A stretch of 64,000 nucleotides of DNA from Paenibacillus oryzae (GCF_001675045.1 NZ_LYPA01000043.1:62001-126000); one strand, 5' to 3'; counted from the first letter of the stretch, positions 8,358-17,756 are shown. The notes: generated by a model from the letters alone, not told the origin. Numbers and translations are program-made.

Positions 8358-10037
8358 TTGTCAAAAAAGAATAACCAGGACAAGCTGCTTATATTTGCAT
8401 TAGGCGGTGTAGGCGAAATTGGCAAAAACATGTACGTTGTCCAGTACAATAACGATATTGTTGTAGTCGATGCCGGGCTTAAATTCCCGGAGGAGGATAT
8501 GCTGGGCATTGATATTGTCATTCCCGATATTTCGTACTTATCGGAAAACCGCGACAAGGTACGCGGCATTCTGATTACACATGGCCACGAGGATCACATT
8601 GGCGGTTTGTCCTATGTGCTTCGTCATCTGAACGTGCCGGTATACGGAACTAAATTGACGCTCGGCCTTATTGAAGGAAAGCTGAAGGAAGCGGGGATGC
8701 TCGGCGACACCAAACGAATTCTGATCAATGCGGATTCCGAGGTCAAGATGGGCTCCATCACAGCAACATTCTTTAAAACAAATCACAGTATTCCGGATTC
8801 CGTTGGCGTGTGCCTGGATACTCCGGAAGGCATCGTCGTTCATACGGGCGACTTCAAATTCGACCATACGCCTGTAAATGATCAGTTTGCCGATCTGCAG
8901 CGTATTGCCGAAATCGGAAGCAGAGGCGTGCTCGCCCTGTTGTCCGACAGCACAAACGCCGAGCGTCCGGGCTATACGCCTTCGGAGAGCAAGGTAGGGG
9001 ACGAACTGGAGGATATCTTCCGCAAATCGACTCAGCGCGTTGTTGTTGCAACCTTTGCATCCAATGTGCACCGGATTCAACAAATCATTAACGCTTCCAT
9101 CGCTACCCGCCGTAAAATCGCGGTTGTGGGCAGAAGCATGGTTAATGTGGTTGGCATTGCATCGGAGCTGGGATATCTCAACATCCCGGAAGGCATGTTG
9201 ATCGAGCCTGAGGAAGTAAACAAGCTGGCTGCAGACCGTGTGGTCATTTTGTGCACAGGCAGTCAGGGAGAACCGATGTCTGCGCTTACGCGCATGGCTC
9301 GTTCCACACATCGCAAGGTTGATATTTTGCCTGGGGATACGGTTATCATTGCCGCGACGCCAATCCCTGGCAATGAGCGTTATGTCGGCCGTACGGTCGA
9401 TGAATTGTTCCGCTTAGGCGCTAATGTTATTTATGGGCCAGGCTCCGTATCCGGCGTTCACGTTTCGGGTCACGGCAGCCAGGAAGAGCTCAAGCTGATG
9501 CTTAATCTGATTAAACCGAAATATTTTATTCCGATTCACGGCGAATACCGCATGCTTAGGCTGCACGCCAAGCTGGGAGAAGCAATCGGAATTGAACGCG
9601 AAAATATCTTTATCGTCGACAATGGCGATACTGTTGAAATTCAGGGCGGAGTTGCCCGCAAAGGCGCCAAGGTTCAAGCCGGCAATGTATTGATCGACGG
9701 TCTTGGCGTAGGCGATGTAGGCAATATCGTATTGCGCGATCGCAAGCTCTTGTCTCAAGACGGCATCTTGGTTGTTGTTGTTACGTTAAGCAAGCAGGAT
9801 GGCACCATTTTATCCGGTCCGGACATCATATCCCGAGGTTTTGTATATGTCCGCGAATCCGAAGGTTTGCTTGATGAGGCCAATCGCATCGTTACATCCA
9901 CGCTTAACAAGCTGATGAACGACAAGGTGAATGAATGGGCTTCGCTAAAAACAAACGTTAAAGATGCTCTTGGGCGCTTCCTGTACGAACAGACGCGGCG
10001 CCGCCCCATGATTCTGCCGATTATCATGGAGGTTTAA
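8358..10037 (+). CDS. rnjB: Ribonuclease J at the rnjB position, active site complete
   Basis: RNase J proteins are metallo-beta-lactamase/beta-CASP ribonucleases with 5' exonuclease and endonuclease activity in Firmicute RNA decay. The 559-residue protein has the metal motif HGHEDH (H75, H77, D79, H80), the beta-CASP region (about residues 200-370), the HVSGHGSQEE motif and a C-terminal domain ending in PIIMEV. Its place between dapA and tepA is that of B. subtilis rnjB (RNase J2). As I recall, the B. subtilis J2 motif is degenerate (HGHDEN), while this copy has the intact J1-like motif, so it should be catalytic. The start is TTG 8358, 11 bases after AGGAGG, a slightly long spacing. It has its own promoter. 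Confidence 0.93.
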   Translation: MSKKNNQDKLLIFALGGVGEIGKNMYVVQYNNDIVVVDAGLKFPEEDMLGIDIVIPDISYLSENRDKVRGILITHGHEDHIGGLSYVLRHLNVPVYGTKLTLGLIEGKLKEAGMLGDTKRILINADSEVKMGSITATFFKTNHSIPDSVGVCLDTPEGIVVHTGDFKFDHTPVNDQFADLQRIAEIGSRGVLALLSDSTNAERPGYTPSESKVGDELEDIFRKSTQRVVVATFASNVHRIQQIINASIATRRKIAVVGRSMVNVVGIASELGYLNIPEGMLIEPEEVNKLAADRVVILCTGSQGEPMSALTRMARSTHRKVDILPGDTVIIAATPIPGNERYVGRTVDELFRLGANVIYGPGSVSGVHVSGHGSQEELKLMLNLIKPKYFIPIHGEYRMLRLHAKLGEAIGIERENIFIVDNGDTVEIQGGVARKGAKVQAGNVLIDGLGVGDVGNIVLRDRKLLSQDGILVVVVTLSKQDGTILSGPDIISRGFVYVRESEGLLDEANRIVTSTLNKLMNDKVNEWASLKTNVKDALGRFLYEQTRRRPMILPIIMEV

Positions 10038-10057
10038 TACGATCCGACCCATCACAT

Positions 10058-10105
10058 GAAACAATCGCTCCTGTACGCCTTCATTGGCGTTGGGGGCGAT
10101 TGTTT
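10058..10105 (+). terminator. Hairpin after the RNase J gene
   Basis: AAACAATCGCTCC (about 10059-10071) pairs with GGGGCGATTGTTT (about 10093-10105), giving a long strong stem. The tail GCGTTTGCGG is not a pure T-tract, so termination may rely partly on the TTT inside the stem. Confidence 0.6.
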
Positions 10106-10133
10106 GCGTTTGCGGATGGTTTGCCTGCCCGAG

Positions 10134-10163
10134 TGAATAAAATTCCCGCTCCTCCTCATACTA
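10134..10163 (+). promoter_or_regulatory. Sigma-G (forespore) promoter of tepA
   Basis: TGAATA (10134-10139), exactly 17 bases, then CATACTA (10157-10163). Both hexamer-like elements match the sigma-G/sigma-F consensus without mismatch. The site is 78 bases upstream of tepA. Confidence 0.82.
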
Positions 10164-10240
10164 AGGGCGCGTTTAAAAATGGGTTTTAGTGCAGGTCATT
10201 GACTCTTTGGACTACCTTTAAAAGGGAGAAGTGAAGCAGT

Positions 10241-11062
10241 ATGAGCCTAATAGGGACAGGGGCTAATCTATTAACGGGGCAGGAGCAGCCTGGAACGGCG
10301 GGAGAAGAGAGGAAAACAGCGCCGCTGACAGAAAGTATTCAGCAGCTAGGAACAACGGGACTGCCCGCTCCGTCGGAGTCCAATATTTTTTGCATGACCA
10401 TTATCGGACAAATAGAAGGGCATCTTATATTGCCTCCTCAGAACAAAACGACAAAATATGAGCATATCATTCCCCAGCTCGTTGCAGCAGAGCAAAACCA
10501 AAAGATCGAAGGCGTGCTGATCGTTTTGAACACGGTTGGCGGCGATGTGGAGGCGGGTCTGGCTATTGCAGAAATGATTTCTTCCTTGTCCAAACCAACC
10601 GTTACATTGGTTTTGGGAGGCGGACATTCCATCGGCGTGCCGATTGCGGTGTCCGGCAAACGCTCACTGATTGCGGAATCGGCAACAATGACCATCCATC
10701 CTATCCGGTTAAACGGCTTAGTCATTAGCGTGCCACAAACGTTTGAGTATTTGGATAAAATGCAGGACAGGGTCGTTCGTTTTGTCGTTGCCCATTCCGA
10801 AATCAGCGAAAACGCGTTTAAAGAGCTTATGTTTAAAACTGGCGAGCTGACACGGGATATTGGAACAACGATTATTGGCCCCGACGCAGTCAAATATGGA
10901 TTGATTGACAGGGTTGGAGGGCTTGGAGATGCACTAAAGGAGCTGAATGCTCTTATTGCAGAGCAGCGTAAGCCATCGGAGCTGGGAGCTCCCCTGCCGC
11001 CTTTGTCACCGCCGCTGTTAGCCGGGCAGCCGCCTGTCATAGAGGGGGGCGCGACGATATGA
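10241..11062 (+). CDS. tepA: ClpP-like serine protease TepA (YmfB)
   Basis: This 273-residue ClpP-fold protease has the catalytic serine S130 in [11 protein letters not shown] and a histidine at about residue 153 in MTIHPIR. The B. subtilis homologue was first described as a translocation-enhancing protein and later implicated in degrading small acid-soluble spore proteins at outgrowth. The consensus sigma-G promoter upstream supports a forespore role. Residues 1-45 form a polar N-terminal extension and the last 30 are Pro-rich. GGGAGAAG lies 9 bases before ATG 10241. It overlaps ylzJ by four bases (ATGA). Confidence 0.93.
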   Translation: MSLIGTGANLLTGQEQPGTAGEERKTAPLTESIQQLGTTGLPAPSESNIFCMTIIGQIEGHLILPPQNKTTKYEHIIPQLVAAEQNQKIEGVLIVLNTVGGDVEAGLAIAEMISSLSKPTVTLVLGGGHSIGVPIAVSGKRSLIAESATMTIHPIRLNGLVISVPQTFEYLDKMQDRVVRFVVAHSEISENAFKELMFKTGELTRDIGTTIIGPDAVKYGLIDRVGGLGDALKELNALIAEQRKPSELGAPLPPLSPPLLAGQPPVIEGGATI

Positions 11063-11286
11063 CACTGTATACGACTATGCCGCTTGAGCTTGTGCTTCAA
11101 CATACAGAGGAGGAGCATGAAGAAATGCTGGAGGTTTGGTCAGGCGGAATCAGAATGCAGGTCGTACCTGTCGCTCCGGGCGTTGGAAAAGTTGTCCGGC
11201 TTTTGGATTGCAGCCTGGACGATTATTTGAATCCCGCGTATACTCCCGGTTCATTAATTCAATATGGGCTTAAAGTCCAATCTTGA
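11059..11286 (+). CDS. ylzJ: YlzJ-like small protein
   Basis: This 75-residue protein of unknown function belongs to the YlzJ family, which almost always lies between tepA and spoIIIE. It starts at ATG 11059 inside the tepA stop (ATGA), so translation is coupled. It has no signal peptide or membrane segment. The C-terminal [12 protein letters not shown] is typical of the family. Forespore expression is inferred from the shared promoter. Confidence 0.82.
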   Translation: MTLYTTMPLELVLQHTEEEHEEMLEVWSGGIRMQVVPVAPGVGKVVRLLDCSLDDYLNPAYTPGSLIQYGLKVQS

Positions 11287-11327
11287 TTGATTCCTGCCAA
11301 TTGAAAATAGTCCGTCCTGCCGAACTG

Positions 11328-11336
11328 TGCTATAAT
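11328..11336 (+). promoter_or_regulatory. Extended -10 promoter of the spoIIIE-like gene
   Basis: TGCTATAAT (11328-11336) is a perfect extended -10 (TGnTATAAT) without a convincing -35 at 17 bases. Initiation near 11343 would leave a leader of only about 15 bases, almost all of it ribosome binding site. Confidence 0.55.
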
Positions 11337-11357
11337 GGTAAACCAGAGGTGACGGAA

Positions 11358-14051
11358 TTGGCGAAAAAAAAGAGAAGAAAAAAGTCGGTTGCCGCAACGC
11401 TTAAATATGAGGTTTACGGCATTTTGCTCATTACGATTTCTATCATTGCGCTTTCCGGCGAAGCAACAGTGGGACGCGCTTTATCCAAGCTGTTCGGGCT
11501 GATCCTGGGCAAGTTTTATTTTGTGCTGGCACTGGTTGGCATTTTTATCGGTCTTAGCGTCATGGTAAAGCGGGCTTGGCCGCGGGGATGGACAAGCCGG
11601 AGAACGGGGCTGCTTGTTCTGGTTTTGGCTTTTGCGCTTAGCAGCGCCATTACCGAAATCAACGTCCGCTTTGCGGGAGTAGAGCGGGAGGCATTATCCG
11701 GAGGCGTAATTGTCAGCGTTTTGAACGAATCGCTTCAGGTGGAGCTTCTTCAATCCCCTCCTATTCCGGGGGAGACGGTGCGAGATAAAGCGATAAGCGG
11801 CGGTTATACGGGCGCGCTGTTGTATGGCATGCTGTTTTCGCTGTTTGGCTATTACGGAGCTTTTATTATTAATTTTGTCATGTATGCCATAGCGCTTATG
11901 CTGGTGACAGGCAAGTCTTATGTCGAGCTGGTATCCTGGTTGAAAAAACGGGTGCAAAGAGTGCTCAAGCTGCTTTTCTCCAAGCTGAAGAACAGCCGCC
12001 GCCGCAAGCGCAAAGCTCCGGTTGCCGCAGCGCTTGACCGAAATGCTGATGGGATGGCAAATGAGGCCGACGTTATTGAAGACGATGACCATTACGAGGC
12101 AGAGCCGAAGAAAAAGCGGAAATCGCTCTTTTTTGCATGGAAGCAGCAAGGCGGGGAGGATGGCGATCAGGGGCATCATGACGAATGGCAGCTTCCAGAG
12201 CAAAAACCGGCTGTTGCTAGCGATTATTCGTATAATGAAGAAGCGGCGGGGCCGTGGGAGCAATCGGGAGATGTTTATGACGAATTGGAGGGCAGAAATC
12301 AAGGCGACGCATTTCCTCCTTGGGAAGGGGAAGCCGAGGCGCCTGCTATGCCTGAACAATGGGAACCGGACATACATAATGAGGCTGATGCCTATCAACA
12401 ACGACAAGAGCCGCATCCGTGGGAGAACGAGCAAGAAAGTGATAATGCCGGCCACGACTTCCAGCAAATGGACGAGGATATGCCGCCTGAATTGGCGTCT
12501 GACATTGATGGCGAAGAGGACGGACAAATGGTTGACGGGGCAGATGAAGAAAGCATCATCGTTGAGGGAGATGATAACGCTCCGCGAAGACCGATTGCGG
12601 AGCCTCAAGCTGATATTGCGGCTCCCAAGCCTTATCGTCTGCCTCCTTTTTCCCTGCTTAACAAGCCAAGCGGCATGAATAAAAGCGCTGAAGGCGCCGA
12701 TATGTACGATTCACGGCGCAAGCTGGAGGCGACGCTTGAAAGCTTTGGCGTGAGGGCAAAGGTGCTGGATGTTGTAAGGGGCCCAGCGGTTACGCGCTAT
12801 GAGGTTCAGCCCGCAACGGGCGTTAAGGTTAGCCGGATCGTAGGCTTGACGGATGATATAGCGCTGGCGCTGGCTGCCAAGGATATTCGAATGGAGGCGC
12901 CTATTCCGGGCAAATCTGCAATTGGCATCGAGGTTCCCAATTCCGAAGTGTCCGTTGTAACGATGCGTGAAGTGATGGAAACGCCGGCCTTTCAGAATGC
13001 GACCTCCAAATTGTCTATTGCTTTTGGCAGGGATATATCCGGCACAACGATTGTGGGCAACCTGGCAAGAATGCCCCATCTGCTTGTAGCGGGAGCAACG
13101 GGCTCCGGCAAGTCGGTATGCATCAACGGCATAATAACGAGTATTCTGTACAAGGCGAAGCCGGATGAAGTTAAATTTTTGATGATTGATCCCAAAATGG
13201 TGGAGCTGAACGTATACAACGGAATCCCCCATCTGCTGGCTCCGGTTGTTACCAATCCGCGCCGCGCATCACTGGCGCTTAAAAAAATCGTTGTGGAGAT
13301 GGAGAAGCGGTACGAGCTGTTCTCCAAGTCAGCGACACGCAATATTGAAGGCTATAACGCATTAATGGAAGGGAACCCAAGCGCGCTCCTTCCTTATATT
13401 GTTGTCATTGTGGATGAGCTCGCGGATTTGATGATGGTGGCTGCTAATGATGTAGAGGATGCGATAGCGCGCTTGGCTCAAATGGCGCGGGCGGCAGGCA
13501 TTCATCTGATTATAGCGACCCAGCGTCCGTCAGTGGACGTCATAACGGGCGTTATCAAGGCCAATATTCCTTCACGGATTGCGTTTGGCGTATCCTCTCA
13601 GGTGGACTCCAGAACTATTCTGGATTCAGCGGGAGCGGAAAAGCTTCTGGGCCGGGGCGATATGCTGTTCCTGCCGGTAGGCGTATCCAAGCCAACCCGC
13701 GTGCAAGGAGCATTTTTGTCCGACAGCGAAGTGGAAGCGCTGGTTGCTTTTGCTCGCGACCAAGGCGAAGCGGAATACAAGGAGGACCTTGTTCCCGAAA
13801 TTGACGAGGAGAGCAGCGAGGAAGGCGTGGTGCTGGACGAGCTGTTTGATCAAGCTGTGCAAATTGTCGTTGAAGCCAAGCAAGCCTCCGTTTCGCTTCT
13901 TCAGCGCCGGATGAGAATCGGTTATACCCGCGCAGCGCGCCTGATTGACCAAATGGAGGCCAAAGCAGTTGTTGGACCGTACGAAGGCAGCAAGCCGAGG
14001 GAAGTATTGATTACGCCCGAGATGCTTGAGGCTAATAAAATCAGCTCGTAA
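11358..14051 (+). CDS. spoIIIE: SpoIIIE/FtsK DNA translocase
   Basis: This septal ATP-driven pump moves double-stranded DNA into the forespore or away from the division septum. The protein of about 897 residues has four membrane segments in the first 190 residues. A long acidic, Gln/Glu-rich linker follows (about 215-430), then the alpha domain, the RecA-like motor with Walker A GATGSGKS near residue 579 and Walker B VIVDELAD, and a C-terminal gamma winged helix (about 825-890) of the type that reads polar DNA sequences. Position after ylzJ matches B. subtilis spoIIIE. TTG 11358 was chosen because AGAGGTG (11345-11351) precedes it; the open frame extends 25 codons upstream without a good site. 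The linker is longer than in B. subtilis. Confidence 0.94.
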   Translation: MAKKKRRKKSVAATLKYEVYGILLITISIIALSGEATVGRALSKLFGLILGKFYFVLALVGIFIGLSVMVKRAWPRGWTSRRTGLLVLVLAFALSSAITEINVRFAGVEREALSGGVIVSVLNESLQVELLQSPPIPGETVRDKAISGGYTGALLYGMLFSLFGYYGAFIINFVMYAIALMLVTGKSYVELVSWLKKRVQRVLKLLFSKLKNSRRRKRKAPVAAALDRNADGMANEADVIEDDDHYEAEPKKKRKSLFFAWKQQGGEDGDQGHHDEWQLPEQKPAVASDYSYNEEAAGPWEQSGDVYDELEGRNQGDAFPPWEGEAEAPAMPEQWEPDIHNEADAYQQRQEPHPWENEQESDNAGHDFQQMDEDMPPELASDIDGEEDGQMVDGADEESIIVEGDDNAPRRPIAEPQADIAAPKPYRLPPFSLLNKPSGMNKSAEGADMYDSRRKLEATLESFGVRAKVLDVVRGPAVTRYEVQPATGVKVSRIVGLTDDIALALAAKDIRMEAPIPGKSAIGIEVPNSEVSVVTMREVMETPAFQNATSKLSIAFGRDISGTTIVGNLARMPHLLVAGATGSGKSVCINGIITSILYKAKPDEVKFLMIDPKMVELNVYNGIPHLLAPVVTNPRRASLALKKIVVEMEKRYELFSKSATRNIEGYNALMEGNPSALLPYIVVIVDELADLMMVAANDVEDAIARLAQMARAAGIHLIIATQRPSVDVITGVIKANIPSRIAFGVSSQVDSRTILDSAGAEKLLGRGDMLFLPVGVSKPTRVQGAFLSDSEVEALVAFARDQGEAEYKEDLVPEIDEESSEEGVVLDELFDQAVQIVVEAKQASVSLLQRRMRIGYTRAARLIDQMEAKAVVGPYEGSKPREVLITPEMLEANKISS

Positions 14052-14060
14052 TTGTCTCAA

Positions 14061-14145
14061 GGGGCTGTCCGAAAAGTCTGTTGCGGTGAATAAGGATTCA
14101 GCACTCCTTATTCATTCCGCTTGACTTTTCGGACAGTCCGTTTTT
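14061..14145 (+). terminator. Long hairpin terminator after spoIIIE
   Basis: GGCTGTCCGAAAAGTC (from 14063) pairs with GACTTTTCGGACAGTCC (to 14139). An inner stem GAATAAGGA/TCCTTATTC extends the hairpin and TTTTT follows. This is a very stable terminator. Confidence 0.88.
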
Positions 14146-14172
14146 ATGTCACGCCTGTCTTCATAAGAGTTA

Positions 14173-14242
14173 GTTAGTTTGCATAGAAGAGCTGTAACTT
14201 TCTCATACTAGAGTCAGGCAAAGCTTCCTGAACCAAACTAAC
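14173..14242. repeat. 9-bp inverted repeat flanking the sleB promoter
   Basis: GTTAGTTTG (14173-14181) and CAAACTAAC (14234-14242) are perfect complements 52 bases apart. The left arm overlaps the first bases of the -35 element, so the repeat could be a protein-binding site or a loop-forming element. Confidence 0.5.
14180..14210 (+). promoter_or_regulatory. Sigma-G promoter of the sleB-like gene
   Basis: TGCATA (14180-14185), 18 bases, then a perfect CATACTA (14204-14210). The -35 has one mismatch to TGAATA. SleB is expressed in the forespore under sigma-G in B. subtilis. Confidence 0.75.
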
Positions 14243-14267
14243 TTGCAAGAGAAAGGCAGATTCCGAC

Positions 14268-15047
14268 ATGAGACATTACTTGATGACGGTAACGGTGATT
14301 ATCGTTATGCTGCTGTTTGGCATCTTTTCTCTGTTGAATGGGAATGACGGAGGAGTAAGGGCTGCTTTTACAGGCGCTACGCTCCGGGTTGGCTCCAGCG
14401 GACAGGATGTAAACGAGTTGCAAGGCCGTTTGACGTATCTGGGTTATTATAACGGTGAAATTGACGGTATTTTCGGCTCCAAGACAAAAGGCGCTGTTAC
14501 GTGGTTTCAATGGAAGTTCGGGCTGAAGTCTGACGGTATCGTTGGGGCAGCAACCAAAAAAAAGCTGGTTGACGCTACAAAAAACTGGAAGCCGGGGGAG
14601 ACTAACAGCGGTTCTGCTGGCGCAGGTTCGCCGGGAGGCGGCTCTGCCTCGTCAGGCCAGCCGCCGCTGCAGAAATCCAATCGGCTTGGACTGACCGAAA
14701 ACGATATCCAAATTATGGCCAATGCAGTTTACGGCGAGGCGCGGGGCGAACCGTTCGAAGGTCAAATTGCCGTTGCAGCCGTTATTCTGAATCGCGTTAA
14801 GGACGAAAACTTTCCGAACACGGTTTACGGGGTCATTTTCCAGCCTCGCGCTTTTACTGCGGTGGATGACGGCCAAATTTATTTGACGCCAAACGCCAGT
14901 GCCAGAAAAGCGGTGGAGGAGGCTATTGCAGGCTATGACCCTACTCAGGGCTGCCTGTATTATTTTAATCCGGAAACCGCTACCTCCAAGTGGATTTGGA
15001 CGCGTCCCCAATTTAAGACCATCGGCAAACACATCTTTTGCATGTAA
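14268..15047 (+). CDS. sleB: SleB-type spore cortex-lytic hydrolase
   Basis: SleB-family enzymes are lytic transglycosylase-like hydrolases that open cortex peptidoglycan at muramic-delta-lactam during germination. The 259-residue protein has an N-terminal signal/anchor (about residues 5-25) and a peptidoglycan-binding domain (about 37-105, with SGQDVNELQGRL and GIFGSKTKGAV). A Gly/Ser-rich linker and the Hydrolase_2 catalytic domain follow (about 140-259, starting IQIMANAVYGEARGE with the catalytic glutamate region). A sigma-G promoter lies upstream. The usual partner ypeB is not next to it, so this may be a SleB paralogue or the partner may be elsewhere. Confidence 0.9.
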   Translation: MRHYLMTVTVIIVMLLFGIFSLLNGNDGGVRAAFTGATLRVGSSGQDVNELQGRLTYLGYYNGEIDGIFGSKTKGAVTWFQWKFGLKSDGIVGAATKKKLVDATKNWKPGETNSGSAGAGSPGGGSASSGQPPLQKSNRLGLTENDIQIMANAVYGEARGEPFEGQIAVAAVILNRVKDENFPNTVYGVIFQPRAFTAVDDGQIYLTPNASARKAVEEAIAGYDPTQGCLYYFNPETATSKWIWTRPQFKTIGKHIFCM

Positions 15048-15093
15048 AATGCGGGATGGGCTCGATTTACGCTCAAAAAACAATGCTCCGCTG

Positions 15094-15140
15094 AAGGAAG
15101 CAGTCATTTCTGCCACGAGCAGAGGTGGTTGCTTCTTCCA
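15094..15140 (+). other. Nested stem-loop between sleB and ymfF
   Basis: GAAGCA pairs with TGCTTC around an inner stem TCTGC/GCAGA. No T-tract follows directly, so it may be a weak terminator or an RNA stability element. Confidence 0.35.
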
Positions 15141-15191
15141 TTTAGACTGAAGTAAAATAATGAAAAAGCGTACCTGAAAGGGGACAAACGC

Positions 15192-16466
15192 GTGAATGAA
15201 TTTCAACGAGGGCGGATTGGCGCAATCAATCTGCATGTGCTTCCGACAAAAGTGTTTAAAACCTTTGCTATATCGCTTTACGCCGGAATCCCGCTAGCCG
15301 AAAATACGGTAACGCCGGTAGCCCTGACGCCATTTGTGCTTAGAAGAGGCACGGCGTCTACGCCAGAAACAATCGCTTTCCGGGAAAAGCTTGACGATCT
15401 GTATGGGGCCGGGTTTGGTTTTGATGTGTATAAAAGGGGCGACGCGCAAATTGTCCAGTTTCGGATGGATGTCATTAACGATCAGTTCGTGAGTGCAAGC
15501 CAACCCTTGCTGGCAGAGGCGCTGACCTTTTTGGGCGATGTAGTAAGCAAGCCCCTTTTGGAGGAAGGTACGTTTCGCAGTTCCTATGTGGAATCGGAGA
15601 AGGAGACGTTGAGGAACCGGCTTCAGGCCATCGTTAACGATAAAATCCGCTATTCCGCCGAACGCTGCGTAGAGGAGATGTGCAAAAACGAGCCGTACCG
15701 CCTACAGGCATTGGGGCGTCTTGACGATATAGCCGGCATTTCGCCGGAAGCGTTGTACCAGAACTATTCAGCCTGGCTGGATCATGCAGCCTTTGATTTG
15801 TACGTTGCGGGGGATACGACTCTTGAAGAGGTGGCGGAGCTTGCAGGAAAAGCCTTTAAGCTTAAGCCGCGACAGCCAGGCGCTTATGGTGCGCCCGACA
15901 AGGGATATTCCATTAAGGAAACAAATTATGTCGTTGAGGAAATGGATGTTAATCAAGGCAAGCTGAACATGGGGCTCAGAACCGGGATAACTTACGGCGA
16001 CGACGCTTATGCGGCTATGCTGATGTATAATGGCATATTGGGCGGCTATCCCCACTCCAAGCTGTTCCGCAATGTCCGTGAAAAAGAAAGTCTGGCCTAT
16101 TATGCCTCCTCCAGGCTTGACGGACATAAGGGCATTTGCGCCATTCAATCCGGCATAGAATTTCAAAACTACGAGAAGGCGCTGGAAATTATAACCGAGC
16201 AATTGGCCAGCATGTCGAAGGGCGAGCTGTCCGACTTGGAAATGAACCAGACCAAGGCGATGATTATGGGACATTTGCGCGAAATACAGGATTCCGCCTA
16301 TGAGATGATTGCTTACGATTTTAATGGCGTATTAAGCGGAAACCTGCGTACGCGGGACGAGTTGATGGCTCAGATCGCCGCTATAAAGCCGGAAGACGTT
16401 GCAGAGGTCGGGAAGCATGTCCGGCTCGAGACGGTCTATTTTCTGCGCAACCGGAAGGAGGCATAA
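15192..16466 (+). CDS. ymfF: YmfF, M16 family protein without zinc site
   Basis: This 424-residue M16 peptidase-fold protein lacks the HxxEH zinc motif at the expected N-terminal position; the region reads VLRRGTASTPETIAFREKLDDL. It is paired with the active ymfH downstream with only a 3-base gap. In M16B enzymes such as mitochondrial processing peptidase and Sphingomonas M16 pairs, one inactive and one active subunit form a heterodimer, so YmfF is probably the regulatory or substrate-binding half. GTG 15192 follows AAAGGGG by about 7 bases. Confidence 0.9.
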   Translation: MNEFQRGRIGAINLHVLPTKVFKTFAISLYAGIPLAENTVTPVALTPFVLRRGTASTPETIAFREKLDDLYGAGFGFDVYKRGDAQIVQFRMDVINDQFVSASQPLLAEALTFLGDVVSKPLLEEGTFRSSYVESEKETLRNRLQAIVNDKIRYSAERCVEEMCKNEPYRLQALGRLDDIAGISPEALYQNYSAWLDHAAFDLYVAGDTTLEEVAELAGKAFKLKPRQPGAYGAPDKGYSIKETNYVVEEMDVNQGKLNMGLRTGITYGDDAYAAMLMYNGILGGYPHSKLFRNVREKESLAYYASSRLDGHKGICAIQSGIEFQNYEKALEIITEQLASMSKGELSDLEMNQTKAMIMGHLREIQDSAYEMIAYDFNGVLSGNLRTRDELMAQIAAIKPEDVAEVGKHVRLETVYFLRNRKEA

Positions 16467-16469
16467 CCT

Positions 16470-17756
16470 ATGGAAAAGCTGAATTACCCCCAGGTTCAGG
16501 AGACGCTGTACCGCGAAGTGATGGATAACGGGCTTGAAGTGATTGTGCTGCCCAAGGAAGGCTTCAACAAAACCTACGCCACCTTTTCCACCCGGTACGG
16601 CTCCATCGACAATCATTTTGCGGTAGGGCAAGGCGAGCCTGTAAAGGTGCCGGATGGCATCGCCCATTTTCTGGAGCACAAAATGTTCGAGGAGCCGGAG
16701 GGCGACATATTTGCCACGTTTGCATCCCAAGGCGCGTCCGCCAATGCGTTTACTTCCTTTGACCGGACGGTTTATCTCTATTCCGCCAGCGAGCAGGTGT
16801 ATGAAAATTTGAGCACCTTGATCGATTTTGTGCAAAATCCTTATTTTACGGATGAAAATGTGAATAAGGAAAAAGGCATCATCGAGCAGGAAATCAATAT
16901 GTATCGGGACAATGCCGATTGGCGCGTTTATTTTGGCCTGATTGAATCGCTGTATAAAATGCATCCTTTGCGGATTGATATTGCCGGAACAGCGGAATCC
17001 ATCTGGCAGATTAACAAGGAAACGCTGTACAGCTGCTACCATACCTTTTATCACCCGTCCAATATGCTGCTGTTTGTCGTCGGAGGCGTTCAGCCGGATG
17101 AGGTGTTCCGTCTGGTGCGGGATAACCAAAGCGCCAAATCGTTTCCCGGGCAAGGGGAGATCAGGCGGATCTTCGACGAGGAGCCGGAGGAAGTGCAGGC
17201 GCCGCGCAAGGTTATACAGCTTTCCGTGTCCCAGCCTAAATGCATGTTTGGGTTCAAGGAGCCAAAAACGGGCTATACCGGCGATAAGCTGCTGCGGCAT
17301 GAAATAGCTACCAAGCTGATGATGGAAGCGCTGCTGGGACCAAGCTCAGCCCTGTATCAGGGGCTGTATGAGCAAAAGCTGATATCGGATTCCTTTGGAC
17401 ATGAATACAACTCCGCCAGCGACTATGGCTTCTCCGCCATGGGCGGCGATACGCCCGACCCCGACAGGCTGCTTACGGACATCGAGGCCGCCATAAAAAA
17501 AGCCAAAGAGTCTGGCATAACAAACGAAGCTTTTCAGCGCGCTAAGCGCAAAAAAATTGGCGGTTACCTGCGTATGCTGAACTCCCCCGAAGCAATCGCG
17601 GGTGAATTTACCCGTTACCGGTTTCGCGAAAGCGATATGTTCCGGGTTTTGACCCATTATGAAGAATGCTCGCTGGAGGAAGTGAACAAGCGCCTTCGGG
17701 AGCATTTCAACTTTGATCGGCTCGCCGTATGCATTGTGGAGAAGCCTTCGGAATGA
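16470..17756 (+). CDS. ymfH: YmfH, M16 family zinc peptidase (active subunit)
   Basis: This 428-residue M16 peptidase has an intact HxxEH motif (HFLEH, about residues 66-70) and the downstream glutamate in IIEQEINMYRDN, about 76 residues later. It is the likely catalytic partner of YmfF. ATG 16470 follows AAGGAGG. Its stop overlaps the ymfI start (ATGA). The physiological substrate is unknown. Confidence 0.93.
   Translation: MEKLNYPQVQETLYREVMDNGLEVIVLPKEGFNKTYATFSTRYGSIDNHFAVGQGEPVKVPDGIAHFLEHKMFEEPEGDIFATFASQGASANAFTSFDRTVYLYSASEQVYENLSTLIDFVQNPYFTDENVNKEKGIIEQEINMYRDNADWRVYFGLIESLYKMHPLRIDIAGTAESIWQINKETLYSCYHTFYHPSNMLLFVVGGVQPDEVFRLVRDNQSAKSFPGQGEIRRIFDEEPEEVQAPRKVIQLSVSQPKCMFGFKEPKTGYTGDKLLRHEIATKLMMEALLGPSSALYQGLYEQKLISDSFGHEYNSASDYGFSAMGGDTPDPDRLLTDIEAAIKKAKESGITNEAFQRAKRKKIGGYLRMLNSPEAIAGEFTRYRFRESDMFRVLTHYEECSLEEVNKRLREHFNFDRLAVCIVEKPSE

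Noticed and set aside
8538-9311. 257-codon minus-strand open frame opposite the RNase J gene
   Set aside because: Shadow of a highly conserved gene; no ribosome binding site or motif.
11694-12608. 304-codon open frame on the minus strand
   Set aside because: It is antisense to the acidic linker of spoIIIE, where codon bias keeps the opposite frame open; no family resemblance.
15094-15140. T-box riboswitch suggested by AGAGGTGG near a hairpin upstream of ymfF
   Set aside because: The conserved T-box sequence and a specifier stem are not found, and the downstream gene is a peptidase, not an aminoacyl-tRNA synthetase or amino-acid gene.
16332-17300. 322-codon open frame on the minus strand
   Set aside because: It lies wholly opposite ymfF/ymfH, which are clearly conserved proteins; the antisense translation shows no recognisable motif.
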